Shown piece by piece: positions 13,845 to 23,302 of a stretch of 37,998 nt of DNA. This DNA comes from a virus. Below the pieces are notes generated by a model. The model had not been told where the DNA came from and ran no database searches. It worked only from the letters and a program-made list of their open reading frames with translations. Where the stretch lies: the IMG/VR virus record IMGVR_UViG_3300030117_001665, positions 1 through 37,998 of that record. One strand, 5' to 3'. How positions within the stretch are numbered: the stretch's first letter is position 1; each line of letters begins with the position of its first letter. The position numbers and the translations under genes are program-made.

Positions 13845-14059
13845 AGACTAAAGAGGACATGGTAAACAACCCCTCTCATTACAATCAAGCAGGGGTTGAA
13901 GCGATAGATGCTATACGGGCAGCTACGGGTGAGGGGTTTGAGTATTACCTACAGGGGAATATACTTAAGTACCTGTGGAGGTATCGGTACAAAAATGGTG
14001 TAGAGGATTTAAAGAAGGCTGAGTGGTATCTTAAGGTTCTGATTGAGGAGGTGGAGTAA
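13841..14059 (+). CDS. DUF3310 protein, 72 aa
   Basis: Shows the full DUF3310 pattern: NPSHYNQAGVEAIDAI, GFEYYLQGNILKYLWRY and KNGVEDLKKAEWYL. The family is widespread in tailed phages and usually lies near replication or nucleotide genes; its biochemical role is not settled. Last gene of the plus-strand unit. Its last 29 nt overlap the end of the convergent minus-strand gene at 14031-15881. Confidence 0.9.
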   Translation: MKTKEDMVNNPSHYNQAGVEAIDAIRAATGEGFEYYLQGNILKYLWRYRYKNGVEDLKKAEWYLKVLIEEVE

Positions 14060-15881
14060 ATAGACCGGAATCAGTCTGTGCAAAGGTAGCAGATAACTGT
14101 GCAGCGTTTGAAAGAGCTTGCCTATAGTGTCTTGATTCCGGAGTAAACTTCATGTCCTTCATATCTTGCCTATGTTGAGCCATTTCTTTTTTAGCTTTTC
14201 TGTTCTGCTTAGTATTTTTTGACCGCATACGGCTTTTGTCAAATTTATATTTCTTTTTAGAAGTGTGGTTTATTACTTGAGTAGGTACAGTAATTAGTAA
14301 TTGAACTGAATCTTTACCTCCCTCCATATCAAATAAATCCGCTTTATCACTTCCGGTAACGTAGGACTTTAGGTTTTTTATGTCGGTAGTAAGAAAATAA
14401 TTAACACCGCCTAACTCTTTGTTGGAAGATAAAAATGATCCGGTAGAATGTATTAAACCATCATCGGGAATAACAATATCTGCTAAATTACTGTTACTGA
14501 CTATATTTCCATTAGTGTCCTTTATTGTGGCTAATGGGTTCCCTATCTCTTCCCAAGCATTTAAATATCGTTCTTCAGTATTATTTAATTTTTTTCCTGA
14601 CTGAGATTTTTTTCTAGCTTTTAAAAGAAACTTAAAAGCATTAGTTCTCCCCGGAGTATTCTGTCCCATAGCTTCCCCTAATTTTTTTAAATTTTTATCG
14701 GATAATCCATTCATAAGTTGAGTTACTTCAATCATCCCTTTTGGGTCAACTTTACTCCCGTACACTTTTTCATATGTCTTTAATAAAGAACCGCTATTAA
14801 ACCCTCTTAAAATAGGAGCCGTAGTAGTTTTTGCTCCTACAAATTCCATTCCTATCCCGTCCCTCTCCGGTCTTTTTATTAATACATTTGTTTTTTTATT
14901 TGGATTTAAACTATGTGCGTTTCGTATGTGGTGTAGATGACGTTCAGCTATGTTGTCCGGTATTCCTTTAAATGCTGAACTTTTAATTCCTACACTATCT
15001 ACATCTATATCCATAGGTCCAGTTTTATAATAATAATCAAAAATAGGAGTTCCGGGTCCCATATGTTTAGGAAGTTTACCTGTAGTAGTTAGCTGCATAG
15101 ACAACTGCATTAACTCTGATCCTGATCTTCCTCCTTGGTTTACATTTAATTTCTGGTCCTTTAATAATGCTTTTTCTTCTGACCATGATCTCAAAGAACG
15201 TCCAGTACCTTCCCTCCTAGCTAAAGCATAAGGATTTATTGCTTCTAAAGCAGCGTAAGGTAAAGCTCCAAATGCTTCCCCTCCGGACGAGAGTAAACCG
15301 TAAGGATAAAAAGGCAGACCGGACCCTACAAATTTATTAGTTCCGGTTAAAATTTCCTTTGGAGTTCTTTGGCCCCTGACCGCATCTATTACGTCACCGA
15401 CAGGACCTCCTCTTTGTAGAGTGGGCATATTTCTAGTTATATCCGATATAAATTCCGGTCTGGATGCGGATTTTTTTATCCCTTCAGAAACAATTTGTTT
15501 AGGACTTTTACCTTCTCTAGTTGCTTTAGCCATAGCCTTTAAACCAGCGGTTCCCGATTGAGTAGCTATTCTGGCTACCGGGACAACACCTATTATATTT
15601 ACAAGCGCACCTAAATCTTTAGCTATCTCTGGATTTTCTTTAGCTAAATTCATTAAGTATTTCCCCGGCTTTGTCTCTATAGCACTACGGGCCACAGCAG
15701 CTATTCCGTCCTCTACAAACTGAGGAGTTATGGCCTCTAAAGGAACAGCCATAAGATCGCCTATACCTCCAGCGATTGCACCAGCACCCCTTAGATATGC
15801 TCTAGGGTTAGAAGGGCCTAAAGCAGCAGCTTCTCTAAACTGTCTAGCTCTATTAGTGAATAATCCGTCTTCTTCAGCCAT
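14031..15881 (-). CDS. Large internal/ejection virion protein (putative), 616 aa
   Basis: Last gene of the late unit. The N-terminal 120 residues contain two hydrophobic Gly/Ala-rich stretches (AYLRGAGAIAGGIGDLMAVPL and ALVNIIGVVPVA regions) that could insert in membranes; the C-terminal half is basic and soluble. No transglycosylase or other enzyme motif was found. Large end-of-operon proteins with this make-up are typical of podovirus core or ejection proteins. The GLFTPP motif near the C terminus recurs in the head-region protein at 31067-31651. The 3' end overlaps the DUF3310 gene on the opposite strand. Confidence 0.65.
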   Translation of the reverse strand: MAEEDGLFTNRARQFREAAALGPSNPRAYLRGAGAIAGGIGDLMAVPLEAITPQFVEDGIAAVARSAIETKPGKYLMNLAKENPEIAKDLGALVNIIGVVPVARIATQSGTAGLKAMAKATREGKSPKQIVSEGIKKSASRPEFISDITRNMPTLQRGGPVGDVIDAVRGQRTPKEILTGTNKFVGSGLPFYPYGLLSSGGEAFGALPYAALEAINPYALARREGTGRSLRSWSEEKALLKDQKLNVNQGGRSGSELMQLSMQLTTTGKLPKHMGPGTPIFDYYYKTGPMDIDVDSVGIKSSAFKGIPDNIAERHLHHIRNAHSLNPNKKTNVLIKRPERDGIGMEFVGAKTTTAPILRGFNSGSLLKTYEKVYGSKVDPKGMIEVTQLMNGLSDKNLKKLGEAMGQNTPGRTNAFKFLLKARKKSQSGKKLNNTEERYLNAWEEIGNPLATIKDTNGNIVSNSNLADIVIPDDGLIHSTGSFLSSNKELGGVNYFLTTDIKNLKSYVTGSDKADLFDMEGGKDSVQLLITVPTQVINHTSKKKYKFDKSRMRSKNTKQNRKAKKEMAQHRQDMKDMKFTPESRHYRQALSNAAQLSATFAQTDSGLFTPPPQSEP

Positions 15882-15886
15882 GTTTA

Positions 15887-17899
15887 TTACTGATTTAATT
15901 GTATGTGTTTAAGAGCATTTTGAACAGGTCTGGGCATAGCTTCTTCAGCTTTCTTTTTTAATGCTTCTCTATCTTCTTCGGGAATTTCTTTCCATACATC
16001 GTTAATTAGAACTGATGCGCTTTCCATTAATTCCTTTTTGTTAGTTTTACTTTTTAATCCTAAAAATTTATTTACTCGTCTAGGGTTAGAAACAATATAG
16101 GACAATACTTTAGGAGTATATAATATTCCTATTCCTCCGATAACTGCCGCTGGTCCTCCAGTTACAAGACCCCCACCGACAACGGCACTTCCTAAAACTG
16201 TAGCTGCCCCAATTTCTTTTCCTCGTATTGCTAAAGAAGCAAAATTAGACCCCGGAGTTTCTGATACTTTAGCTAATGTATTTACTATTGCTTTAAAACC
16301 GTTAAATTCTTTTGCTCCCAATATTTCTTTAGCTAAAGCTGCCTCATCTGGATTAGACAGACGTAAAGCCATTTTTTGAAATTCCGTAAAATCTAATTCC
16401 TCAAGATTTTTAGATTTAGGAAAAGTTTGTTCTAAATATCTTCTTCTAATTAACTGTTTAACTCCCTCCGGACTTTTAATCGCTAAAGAAGCTCTTTGAG
16501 ATTTAGGGGTTGCTTTATATGCTGCATCTAAAGATTTATACAATGCCTGTACATTTTCTACATTGTGCATTTGTGTGACCATATCTCCTAATTGATAAGC
16601 TCCATTTGGCCCTACACTCTGAATAAATGTATCGTTTATTTCCGGAAATAATCTAGTAGTTGCGGTAGCATAAGTTTTTTGTGCTTCTCTAAATTTTGCG
16701 GCTGCTTTGGGATTTGCTTTTTTTAATTCTTTATGGGCTACATGACGCATATAGTTAGATAGACCAGTTAATTCCCTAACCGCTGCCGGAGCATATGTCG
16801 CTTGTTGTTTAAAGTCACTTAAGGAACTTATTTTTTTATTTAAAGCTATGGAAAAATCAACATAGGACATTGCGGAACCTGTTTTCATTTGACCCCATTC
16901 CGATTGTAATTCTTTTAACACTCTTTGAGTCTGAGGCTCTAGTTTTGATGGTTTTATTATTGACCCGTCTACACCTACAGCTTTAGTATATTTTTTCTTT
17001 CCGTCCCACTTATTTAAAGCCTTTCCTATTTGACTAAGATCAACATTGTGATCCTTCCCAAATTCTTTACCTATTTGAGCTAAAGAGTTCCCATGAGTTT
17101 CCATTAACGCTGTTCTAGCGGTCTTTAAATTTGAATGTATAGTATCCCCTAAATGAGCAGCAGTTATCCCTGTTTGATTTGCATTAAATAAATTTTGCAT
17201 CGCACTCCTAGAAAAATCAGCAATTTTATTTAAATTATTTTTATGGGTCTGTGCGGATAAGATACCAGTAAAACTAATGCCCTCCATTATTTCATCAAGA
17301 CCACCCTTTTTCCCTGCTTGTCCTAAAGTAAGAGTACCCCCTACTGCTTGAGCTATTTCTTGAGATTGTCTTGTTGCTGCTTTAGTCCCTATATCTTCCG
17401 TTGCATCTTTAGTAAGAGACTCCACTATTTCTCTAGGATCACCACCGCCTTTTATTTTAGCGGCTATACCTCTCCAAAGTGCCGGAGGTATTTTTAAAGT
17501 AGCCAATACCGCCGCATCAATTCCGGCAGACAAAAGCATTTCTTCTCCCCATTTCCTATCTTCATCACTTGTCGCTGCATCAATCCCTGTACCTATAGCA
17601 GATGCAGCAGCAGCGGTCCAAGGACCACCAAGCATCCCTAAAACTCCTAAAGTATAGGCAAATTTATTCTCCCACAAGTGGCCACCTACATCACTAGGTA
17701 AATTTGTGTAGTCGTAATTAGCTATAGCTTCTCCGGCATCACTAGCAATATCCATAACAGTATCGCCAAAGGAAGGTTCAGATTGTATTCTAATCTGATC
17801 CTCTGCTTCGTTTGCTAAGTCTTCTGCCGTTTGACTTGTAGGATCAACGTCAGGAGGTAATGTTAATTTCTGTCCATTTGATAATGTTATAAATGCCAT
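15887..17899 (-). CDS. Large internal/ejection virion protein (putative), 670 aa
   Basis: The N-terminal region (AFITLSNGQKLTLPPDVDP) is followed by a Gly/Ala-rich hydrophobic segment (FAYTLGVLGMLGGPWTAAAA region). The middle is long and helical. A second hydrophobic stretch lies near the C terminus (GAATVLGSAVVGGGLVTGGP region, about residues 575-610). This two-ended membrane-active layout suits a protein ejected with the DNA to form a channel; that is inference. No enzymatic motif. Five nt separate it from the following gene. Confidence 0.65.
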   Translation of the reverse strand: MAFITLSNGQKLTLPPDVDPTSQTAEDLANEAEDQIRIQSEPSFGDTVMDIASDAGEAIANYDYTNLPSDVGGHLWENKFAYTLGVLGMLGGPWTAAAASAIGTGIDAATSDEDRKWGEEMLLSAGIDAAVLATLKIPPALWRGIAAKIKGGGDPREIVESLTKDATEDIGTKAATRQSQEIAQAVGGTLTLGQAGKKGGLDEIMEGISFTGILSAQTHKNNLNKIADFSRSAMQNLFNANQTGITAAHLGDTIHSNLKTARTALMETHGNSLAQIGKEFGKDHNVDLSQIGKALNKWDGKKKYTKAVGVDGSIIKPSKLEPQTQRVLKELQSEWGQMKTGSAMSYVDFSIALNKKISSLSDFKQQATYAPAAVRELTGLSNYMRHVAHKELKKANPKAAAKFREAQKTYATATTRLFPEINDTFIQSVGPNGAYQLGDMVTQMHNVENVQALYKSLDAAYKATPKSQRASLAIKSPEGVKQLIRRRYLEQTFPKSKNLEELDFTEFQKMALRLSNPDEAALAKEILGAKEFNGFKAIVNTLAKVSETPGSNFASLAIRGKEIGAATVLGSAVVGGGLVTGGPAAVIGGIGILYTPKVLSYIVSNPRRVNKFLGLKSKTNKKELMESASVLINDVWKEIPEEDREALKKKAEEAMPRPVQNALKHIQLNQ

Positions 17900-17909
17900 T
17901 TAAATATCC

Positions 17910-19238
17910 TTACCGATCTACTGTTTTAAAACCGCCCCGACCATCAGGGACTACTTTTTTCCTTTTTTTATTAGTCTTAACACTATCGGGATTAGGCACA
18001 TTAGGTTCCCCAAATAATTCCTCCCGTTTTTTACGCCACTTTTTTAAACGGTCTTCTGCTGGTATTAATATTTTGTTGTACCACCTATCTCTACTATAAT
18101 CTCCACTACCTAAATCTCTTGCTAGTTCGTATTTCCTTTCATTATGTGCCTTAAGTAATGTTAAAATCCGTAAGTTCCCTGATCTTGATTTTAACATACC
18201 CGGATTAACTTTTAAAAGAAATTTTAAATCAAAATCAGTCGGGTTCCTACCCATCATTTGTAATTGTGTAGTTACATATTCTCTAGTTTTTGCATCAAAT
18301 TCCTCAATATTTGCCGGAGTTACACCAAAGAAATCTGTAAGTTCTTTTGCATATGCAGCAAGTCCCCCAGTAGTCGGTATTTTTTCAAGCAATCCTAAAA
18401 GCGTGTCTGCTTGATTCATGTTGTATGCATAAGTAGGAGCTTTACCTATTTCTTCAAATTTTTCTTTATTCCACGCTTCTAGTTCTCTAATAGTAAGTTC
18501 ATAATCTGCTTTGTATTTTACTTTTTTCCCTGCTTCTCCTACTCGACCTTCTGATGTCATTCCCTTTTTATCAACTGAAATTGTTAGCCCTGAGACTGTA
18601 TCTGGGTCAATTTCTCGTCCAGCATCATCTAAAATATATGTCTTACTTGACCCGTCTTTAAATTTATCTACAAGAACCCTCATTCTTCTTTTTGAGTTTT
18701 TGTCTATAAAAGACTCTAATACCGTAGTAGACTTTAGACCAAATTTCCCTGACCCTCCGGCGGCAGCTTTTTTAGCATCGGCTAATCTCCTACCCTGCCA
18801 AATCTCAGCCATCTTTTTAGCTTCATCAAGATAACCTAAACTTATGAGATCATCTACAATCACTTTAGCGTCCTTGTCCGTAAAGCCATCTGCATCAGTA
18901 CCTAAAGTTTCGTACCTTTTACTGAGCATATCAAGATCAGCTTTCCTCTGTCTTGCTTTACCTAAACGTGGGTCCTCCATTCCGGCTGCTAAACGCCCTG
19001 CCGCATCTTCCTGACCCAATAGACCACCAACGGCCCTTACGCCCTTAGGGAGTAAATTGCTAAATACGTTAGCTTGTTGTTGGGCTGCATCGGCAATAAG
19101 ACCGGAGTAGTAATTACCTCCACTCTGTTTATCCAGCAACCTTGCCTGATTGACACGTTCCTGATCCTCCATACGCATCTGACGTAGTAAATCGTCCTCT
19201 GTGTCTCCAAACAGTGTCTTTATTGGGTTAGTAGCCAT
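17910..19238 (-). CDS. Internal virion protein (putative), 442 aa
   Basis: Mostly helical and charged, starting MATNPIKTLFGD. ATG 19238 follows AAGGAA, and an in-frame TTG one codon upstream is not preferred. Central Lys/Asp-rich beta region (KRRMRVLVDKFKDGSSKTYIL) and a basic C terminus (TNKKRKKVVPDGRGG). No known domain. Assigned to the virion by its place between other long structural proteins. Confidence 0.6.
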   Translation of the reverse strand: MATNPIKTLFGDTEDDLLRQMRMEDQERVNQARLLDKQSGGNYYSGLIADAAQQQANVFSNLLPKGVRAVGGLLGQEDAAGRLAAGMEDPRLGKARQRKADLDMLSKRYETLGTDADGFTDKDAKVIVDDLISLGYLDEAKKMAEIWQGRRLADAKKAAAGGSGKFGLKSTTVLESFIDKNSKRRMRVLVDKFKDGSSKTYILDDAGREIDPDTVSGLTISVDKKGMTSEGRVGEAGKKVKYKADYELTIRELEAWNKEKFEEIGKAPTYAYNMNQADTLLGLLEKIPTTGGLAAYAKELTDFFGVTPANIEEFDAKTREYVTTQLQMMGRNPTDFDLKFLLKVNPGMLKSRSGNLRILTLLKAHNERKYELARDLGSGDYSRDRWYNKILIPAEDRLKKWRKKREELFGEPNVPNPDSVKTNKKRKKVVPDGRGGFKTVDR

Positions 19239-19256
19239 CAATTTATTCCTTTTCTA

Positions 19257-20657
19257 TTATAATGGATCATCTTCACCAGTAACTCCCTCACCATGCGCTG
19301 CGGCACCATGACCATCATCATTTGGATCATATCCATCTCCTTTATCAAGCGAATGTGTACTTGCATCAAAAAGATTACTACCTTGCCCCTTTACCGGAGA
19401 ATCTACATAACCTCCTCCTTCCCTTTCGTCAAAAGCTATTTGACCAGCATCGGTAGTTGTAAGTCCTCTTAATAATAAACCATGTCTTGTGGGATCGTTA
19501 GTATTAAGTTCTGCTAAAATATTACCTCTATTATCTACTGCAAAGATTCCGTCCCCTGTTTGAGCAAAACCATGTATAGACGATACGGTACTTGGCCCAA
19601 GAGAAGAACCACCGGGATTCCAATAATCATCTGCAATTATACCCGGCATACCTAGCTGACCACCGCCTTCACTCATCATCATTTCGGCTATTTTACCTAT
19701 TCCGTATCCAGCCATGGTAGCAGGGATTGTCCCTAATCCAAGTAAACCAGCACCGTACTTTCCTATCATCCCTGCTCCTTTTGATACTAAAGTGGAAGTA
19801 TTCATATTAGCTATTTTTTCTTCTGTATATTTTTCAGGGTCATCAAAAAAACTTGTAACCTCATTAACTCCAGATTTAATAGGATTAAGAACTTCTTCTT
19901 GAATAGCTCTATCTAGCTTTTCTCCAAATGGTCCAAGTCCGGAAAATAACCCCTTTTGTTCATTCATTCTATCTAATTCTAATCCGGCTCTTGCTGCTGG
20001 ACTTAACTCACCAGACCATTTAGACTTTTGAAATTCACCTTTCATACGACCATCAGTATGATCAAATAAACCCGGACTATAATTCTCTTTATAATTTTGA
20101 TAATCTGCTTTTTGTTTATCCGTAATACCCCATTCGTCTGGGGTATATATATTTGCTGCCCAATTTTGGTCACGGTCATCACGACTACCCGGAGTAAAAA
20201 AATTGTTGTTCCATTTGTCTATATAATTATCACTCCATGATTTCCCTGCGGCTCTATTTGCAGCAATTTCCGCTTCAATACTTTCATTACTAACGTAATC
20301 CGGAAATCCAGTAGTAATTTCATTTAACCCTCTTTCAAAACCTCTAGCAATGTTTTGTGGTGCATTTTGTACGTCTGCAATAAACGAATCTAAGTATTCC
20401 CTAGATAAATCATTGGGATTAAATAACCCGTCAGTATTTCCCATACCGTCATTGTTGTTTTGTATACTAGTTTTTGGTTTAGCCTGTCTATAATAAGTTT
20501 CCCAATTAGCTACAGGCTCAGAAGTAGTTTGCTGTACAGAATCAAATAATGCAGGGTATCTCTGCCTAAACTCAGGAGATACATTTCTACCCTCTAATTT
20601 TCTTTTTAGAAAATCTATATAAGTTTCATTTGTAGGTCTAGGGCGAGGAAGAGTCAT
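19257..20657 (-). CDS. Internal virion protein (putative), 466 aa
   Basis: Hydrophilic Asn/Asp-rich N-terminal half, then a single Gly-rich hydrophobic stretch (LVSKGAGMIGKYGAGLLGLG region, about residues 290-320), and a His/Asp/Gly-rich C terminus. No enzymatic motif. The glycine-rich amphipathic segment suggests membrane interaction during ejection. Neighbours on both sides are also presumed ejection or core proteins. Confidence 0.6.
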   Translation of the reverse strand: MTLPRPRPTNETYIDFLKRKLEGRNVSPEFRQRYPALFDSVQQTTSEPVANWETYYRQAKPKTSIQNNNDGMGNTDGLFNPNDLSREYLDSFIADVQNAPQNIARGFERGLNEITTGFPDYVSNESIEAEIAANRAAGKSWSDNYIDKWNNNFFTPGSRDDRDQNWAANIYTPDEWGITDKQKADYQNYKENYSPGLFDHTDGRMKGEFQKSKWSGELSPAARAGLELDRMNEQKGLFSGLGPFGEKLDRAIQEEVLNPIKSGVNEVTSFFDDPEKYTEEKIANMNTSTLVSKGAGMIGKYGAGLLGLGTIPATMAGYGIGKIAEMMMSEGGGQLGMPGIIADDYWNPGGSSLGPSTVSSIHGFAQTGDGIFAVDNRGNILAELNTNDPTRHGLLLRGLTTTDAGQIAFDEREGGGYVDSPVKGQGSNLFDASTHSLDKGDGYDPNDDGHGAAAHGEGVTGEDDPL

Positions 20658-20662
20658 TTTAT

Positions 20663-21466
20663 TTATCTACCAAACAATGCTGTACTAGTTTTACCACTGC
20701 TTTTTATGGGTTGAGAAAATAGACCACTAATGGCACTTAGGGTCTTACCCCAAGGATCAATCGCAGACGGTTTCCCCCATATATCCGCTGCTTGATTTCT
20801 GGCCCCTAGTTGAGCTTGAGCTATACCACTCAGGTCACCTCCGATACCTCTGCCTAATTTACCGTACTGTAGCGGTATATCCAGAAGTCCGGTAGCGGTC
20901 CCTATGTCTCCACTTTCTCTACCCAATAAGGAATCAATATATGCTTGTGCCTGATTAAACGAGGATACTCTACGTTCATTTTGACCCTGTTGTATTTGTT
21001 TTTCTAACTCTCCGTACTGGTTCATACCTCCAGTGGTCCCTAAACGTCCCTGCGCTCTTAAGCGGTCTTCAGCGGCTAATCGTAGCTTTTGTTCCTCAGG
21101 TGCAATTAATTCCTGTTGCATTTGATAAAATTTATCCGCTGCTCCAAAAGGGTCCCCCATAAATTGAGCAGCTTGCGCTCCCCATAGACCACTTCGGCCT
21201 AAAGCTCCGGAATATATCTCTTGAAGTTCAGGGGAAAGCTCCATTACCCCTACTCGACCTTCAGGGTCAAAATCGGCAAATCCACCAGTACCACCAACAG
21301 CCCACGGCATTGAAGCAGCCATAGCCGCATCTGCATTTCTATTTACAGTATCGGCGTGTATCTGTGCGGCATCTAAAGCGGCATCCCTAGTCCTTTGTTG
21401 GCCCCACCAGCCTAGACCGCCTTGAATAAGATCGCCTAAGTCTAAATCAATATCCCAAAAACTCAT
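20663..21466 (-). CDS. Internal virion protein (putative), 267 aa
   Basis: The N terminus GDLIQGGLGWWGQQRTRDAA resembles small core or ejection proteins that carry one amphipathic helix followed by Ala/Gln-rich helices (DAALDAAQIHADTVNRNADAAM). The remainder is Gln- and Gly-rich. Directly follows the nozzle gene, the position of the T7 gp14-like core protein. No sequence family assigned with confidence. Confidence 0.6.
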   Translation of the reverse strand: MSFWDIDLDLGDLIQGGLGWWGQQRTRDAALDAAQIHADTVNRNADAAMAASMPWAVGGTGGFADFDPEGRVGVMELSPELQEIYSGALGRSGLWGAQAAQFMGDPFGAADKFYQMQQELIAPEEQKLRLAAEDRLRAQGRLGTTGGMNQYGELEKQIQQGQNERRVSSFNQAQAYIDSLLGRESGDIGTATGLLDIPLQYGKLGRGIGGDLSGIAQAQLGARNQAADIWGKPSAIDPWGKTLSAISGLFSQPIKSSGKTSTALFGR

Positions 21467-21475
21467 AATATACTC

Positions 21476-23302
21476 CTACCTTATCTTACCCTGTTTGGTT
21501 AATAATGTTGCATCGGTTAAACTTGAATAATGCCCTTCGACTGTCGTATCCATCTTTAATTTAATTACTTTCCCTGTTCTGCCCAGAGAAACTTTGTAGT
21601 CCTTGGGACCAGCAGAGGCCCCGTATTTAGCCGAATTATATAATGATCTTGTTCCGGCTACCAATGCCGCACCGTCACCTCCCTGTGTGTATAACGATAT
21701 GGTCACTCCGGATACAAGAGAAATAGTCTTGGAGTAAGGAGTGCCTAGTTCAAAATCTTTATAGACCGATATTGTGGAACTGGCCCCTCTTCCTCCGGTG
21801 ATTGCAAAAAGTCCGGACTTAATAATTTTAGCAAAGGTAGGTGAATTTAAATCTAACCAAGAAGTCTGAAATACATAACTGTAGTTAGAAGTCGTAGTGG
21901 TCCAACCGCCCGATCCATCGGAAGTAATGGTTGCGTCCTGATAACCTGAGTATTCAGCTACTCCCGTAGGTAAACCCATAAATAACTTACCGTCGATAGT
22001 ACCCAATCCGCATAAAGGAGCCGTAGTAAAGGGCCATGTAGTCACTCTTGGAGTAGAAGTCTGTATCTTGACATCAAATACATAAGCCTTCTTTTCGTCC
22101 GGCATGAATATAACCAACAGACCGTCTTCCGGATAATAAGCAGTTTTAATGTTTGCTACAGTAGCGGAAGATAAGATACCCACAAGATCGTTACGGACAG
22201 TTACCGATAAATCCTCTATAGGAGCCTTACCGTCCGTTTGCTGAAGTCTGCCTAAGGACATTAAACCTTCGTAACTTAGGAATAATATGTCCGTACCTAC
22301 ATAAGCTATATTGTCCTTCCCTGCTAACCCCGTACCCTTAATAATTTCTTCAAGAGACATAGAGGAAACATTATCAGCCCCGGCGTAGATTGCAATATTT
22401 TGTTTACCGAATATTACAAGTTTATCCATAATGGAAGCAAGCCCCACTACTTCATCGTTACCCCATACTGTCTTAAGATCAATAACTCCGGCTGTCCCTC
22501 CGGTAAGTTTTCCTCCTATTAAACTGTCCGAATAATAAACAACTCCGGGTGCTTCAGTAATCCCTCCGTACCACATACGTCCAAAGTCACCAAGGCCACA
22601 TGAGGGGTCAAAGGTAGTTACTCCGGCTGGTGCGGCGTATGTAGAAGTAAATGTCAACGCAACATCATTACTCAACGACTGAGCGGAAGACAGAACTAGA
22701 TTATTTTGATCAGATAAAGATGAGACAGTAACCGTTCCGGAAATACCGGAGCCAGTTACATACATCCCGGTTTCGATTGTACCTGAATTACCGTCAACTA
22801 CTAAAGTTGTCGTACTGCTTGTGGCCCCATTTACATTTGCCGTAGCTACACTGACGGGAATATCATCTCTATCGTACCAGTTTGTACCGTTATAATTTAT
22901 AACTTTATGACCTGTCTGGATACCCCATAACTCGTCATTAAAGTTTACCCATGTCCAGTTAGCGTCCGATATAGTCTGTGCGGTTCCGGAGAAAGTCTGA
23001 GCCGTAAGGGAATAGGGACTAGTGGAAGTATCTATCTTATAGATTGCGTTCCCTGCTCCGGCATAATATTCCCTAGTCCGGTTTGATTTAATGTACCCAC
23101 CTATGGACTTGACCGGACTAGCTATGGCTTTAGATACCATCTTGATACCCTTACGGGAAGCTATTCGACCCTGTAGGTCAAACACCACTCCTTCGGCCTG
23201 AGTCAGCCATTCGGGTCCCAAAGTAGAATCTTGAGCCTGAGTGTTTAGTCCGGAACTTCCCATCCCCTTAAGAGGGATAGGTGTAGTTGGTTTAGCTGGC
23301 AT
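21476..23302 (-). CDS. Tail tubular protein B / nozzle (gp12 or P22 gp10-like), 608 aa
   Basis: Begins with a proline-rich stretch, then LNTQAQDSTLGPEWLTQAEGVVFDLQGRIASRKG, the typical start of podovirus tail stabilisation or nozzle proteins, followed by repeating beta-strand segments rich in Thr/Ser/Gly suggestive of a propeller. It overlaps the adaptor gene by 11 nt, the usual adaptor-nozzle gene pair. Located at the distal end of the tail tube. Confidence 0.85.
   Translation of the reverse strand: MPAKPTTPIPLKGMGSSGLNTQAQDSTLGPEWLTQAEGVVFDLQGRIASRKGIKMVSKAIASPVKSIGGYIKSNRTREYYAGAGNAIYKIDTSTSPYSLTAQTFSGTAQTISDANWTWVNFNDELWGIQTGHKVINYNGTNWYDRDDIPVSVATANVNGATSSTTTLVVDGNSGTIETGMYVTGSGISGTVTVSSLSDQNNLVLSSAQSLSNDVALTFTSTYAAPAGVTTFDPSCGLGDFGRMWYGGITEAPGVVYYSDSLIGGKLTGGTAGVIDLKTVWGNDEVVGLASIMDKLVIFGKQNIAIYAGADNVSSMSLEEIIKGTGLAGKDNIAYVGTDILFLSYEGLMSLGRLQQTDGKAPIEDLSVTVRNDLVGILSSATVANIKTAYYPEDGLLVIFMPDEKKAYVFDVKIQTSTPRVTTWPFTTAPLCGLGTIDGKLFMGLPTGVAEYSGYQDATITSDGSGGWTTTTSNYSYVFQTSWLDLNSPTFAKIIKSGLFAITGGRGASSTISVYKDFELGTPYSKTISLVSGVTISLYTQGGDGAALVAGTRSLYNSAKYGASAGPKDYKVSLGRTGKVIKLKMDTTVEGHYSSLTDATLLTKQGKIR

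Noticed and set aside
14065-14141. CCGGAATCA inverted repeat as a terminator at the convergent junction
   Set aside because: The 59-nt separation and absence of T-runs make termination unlikely, and CCGGA is a very common word in this genome.
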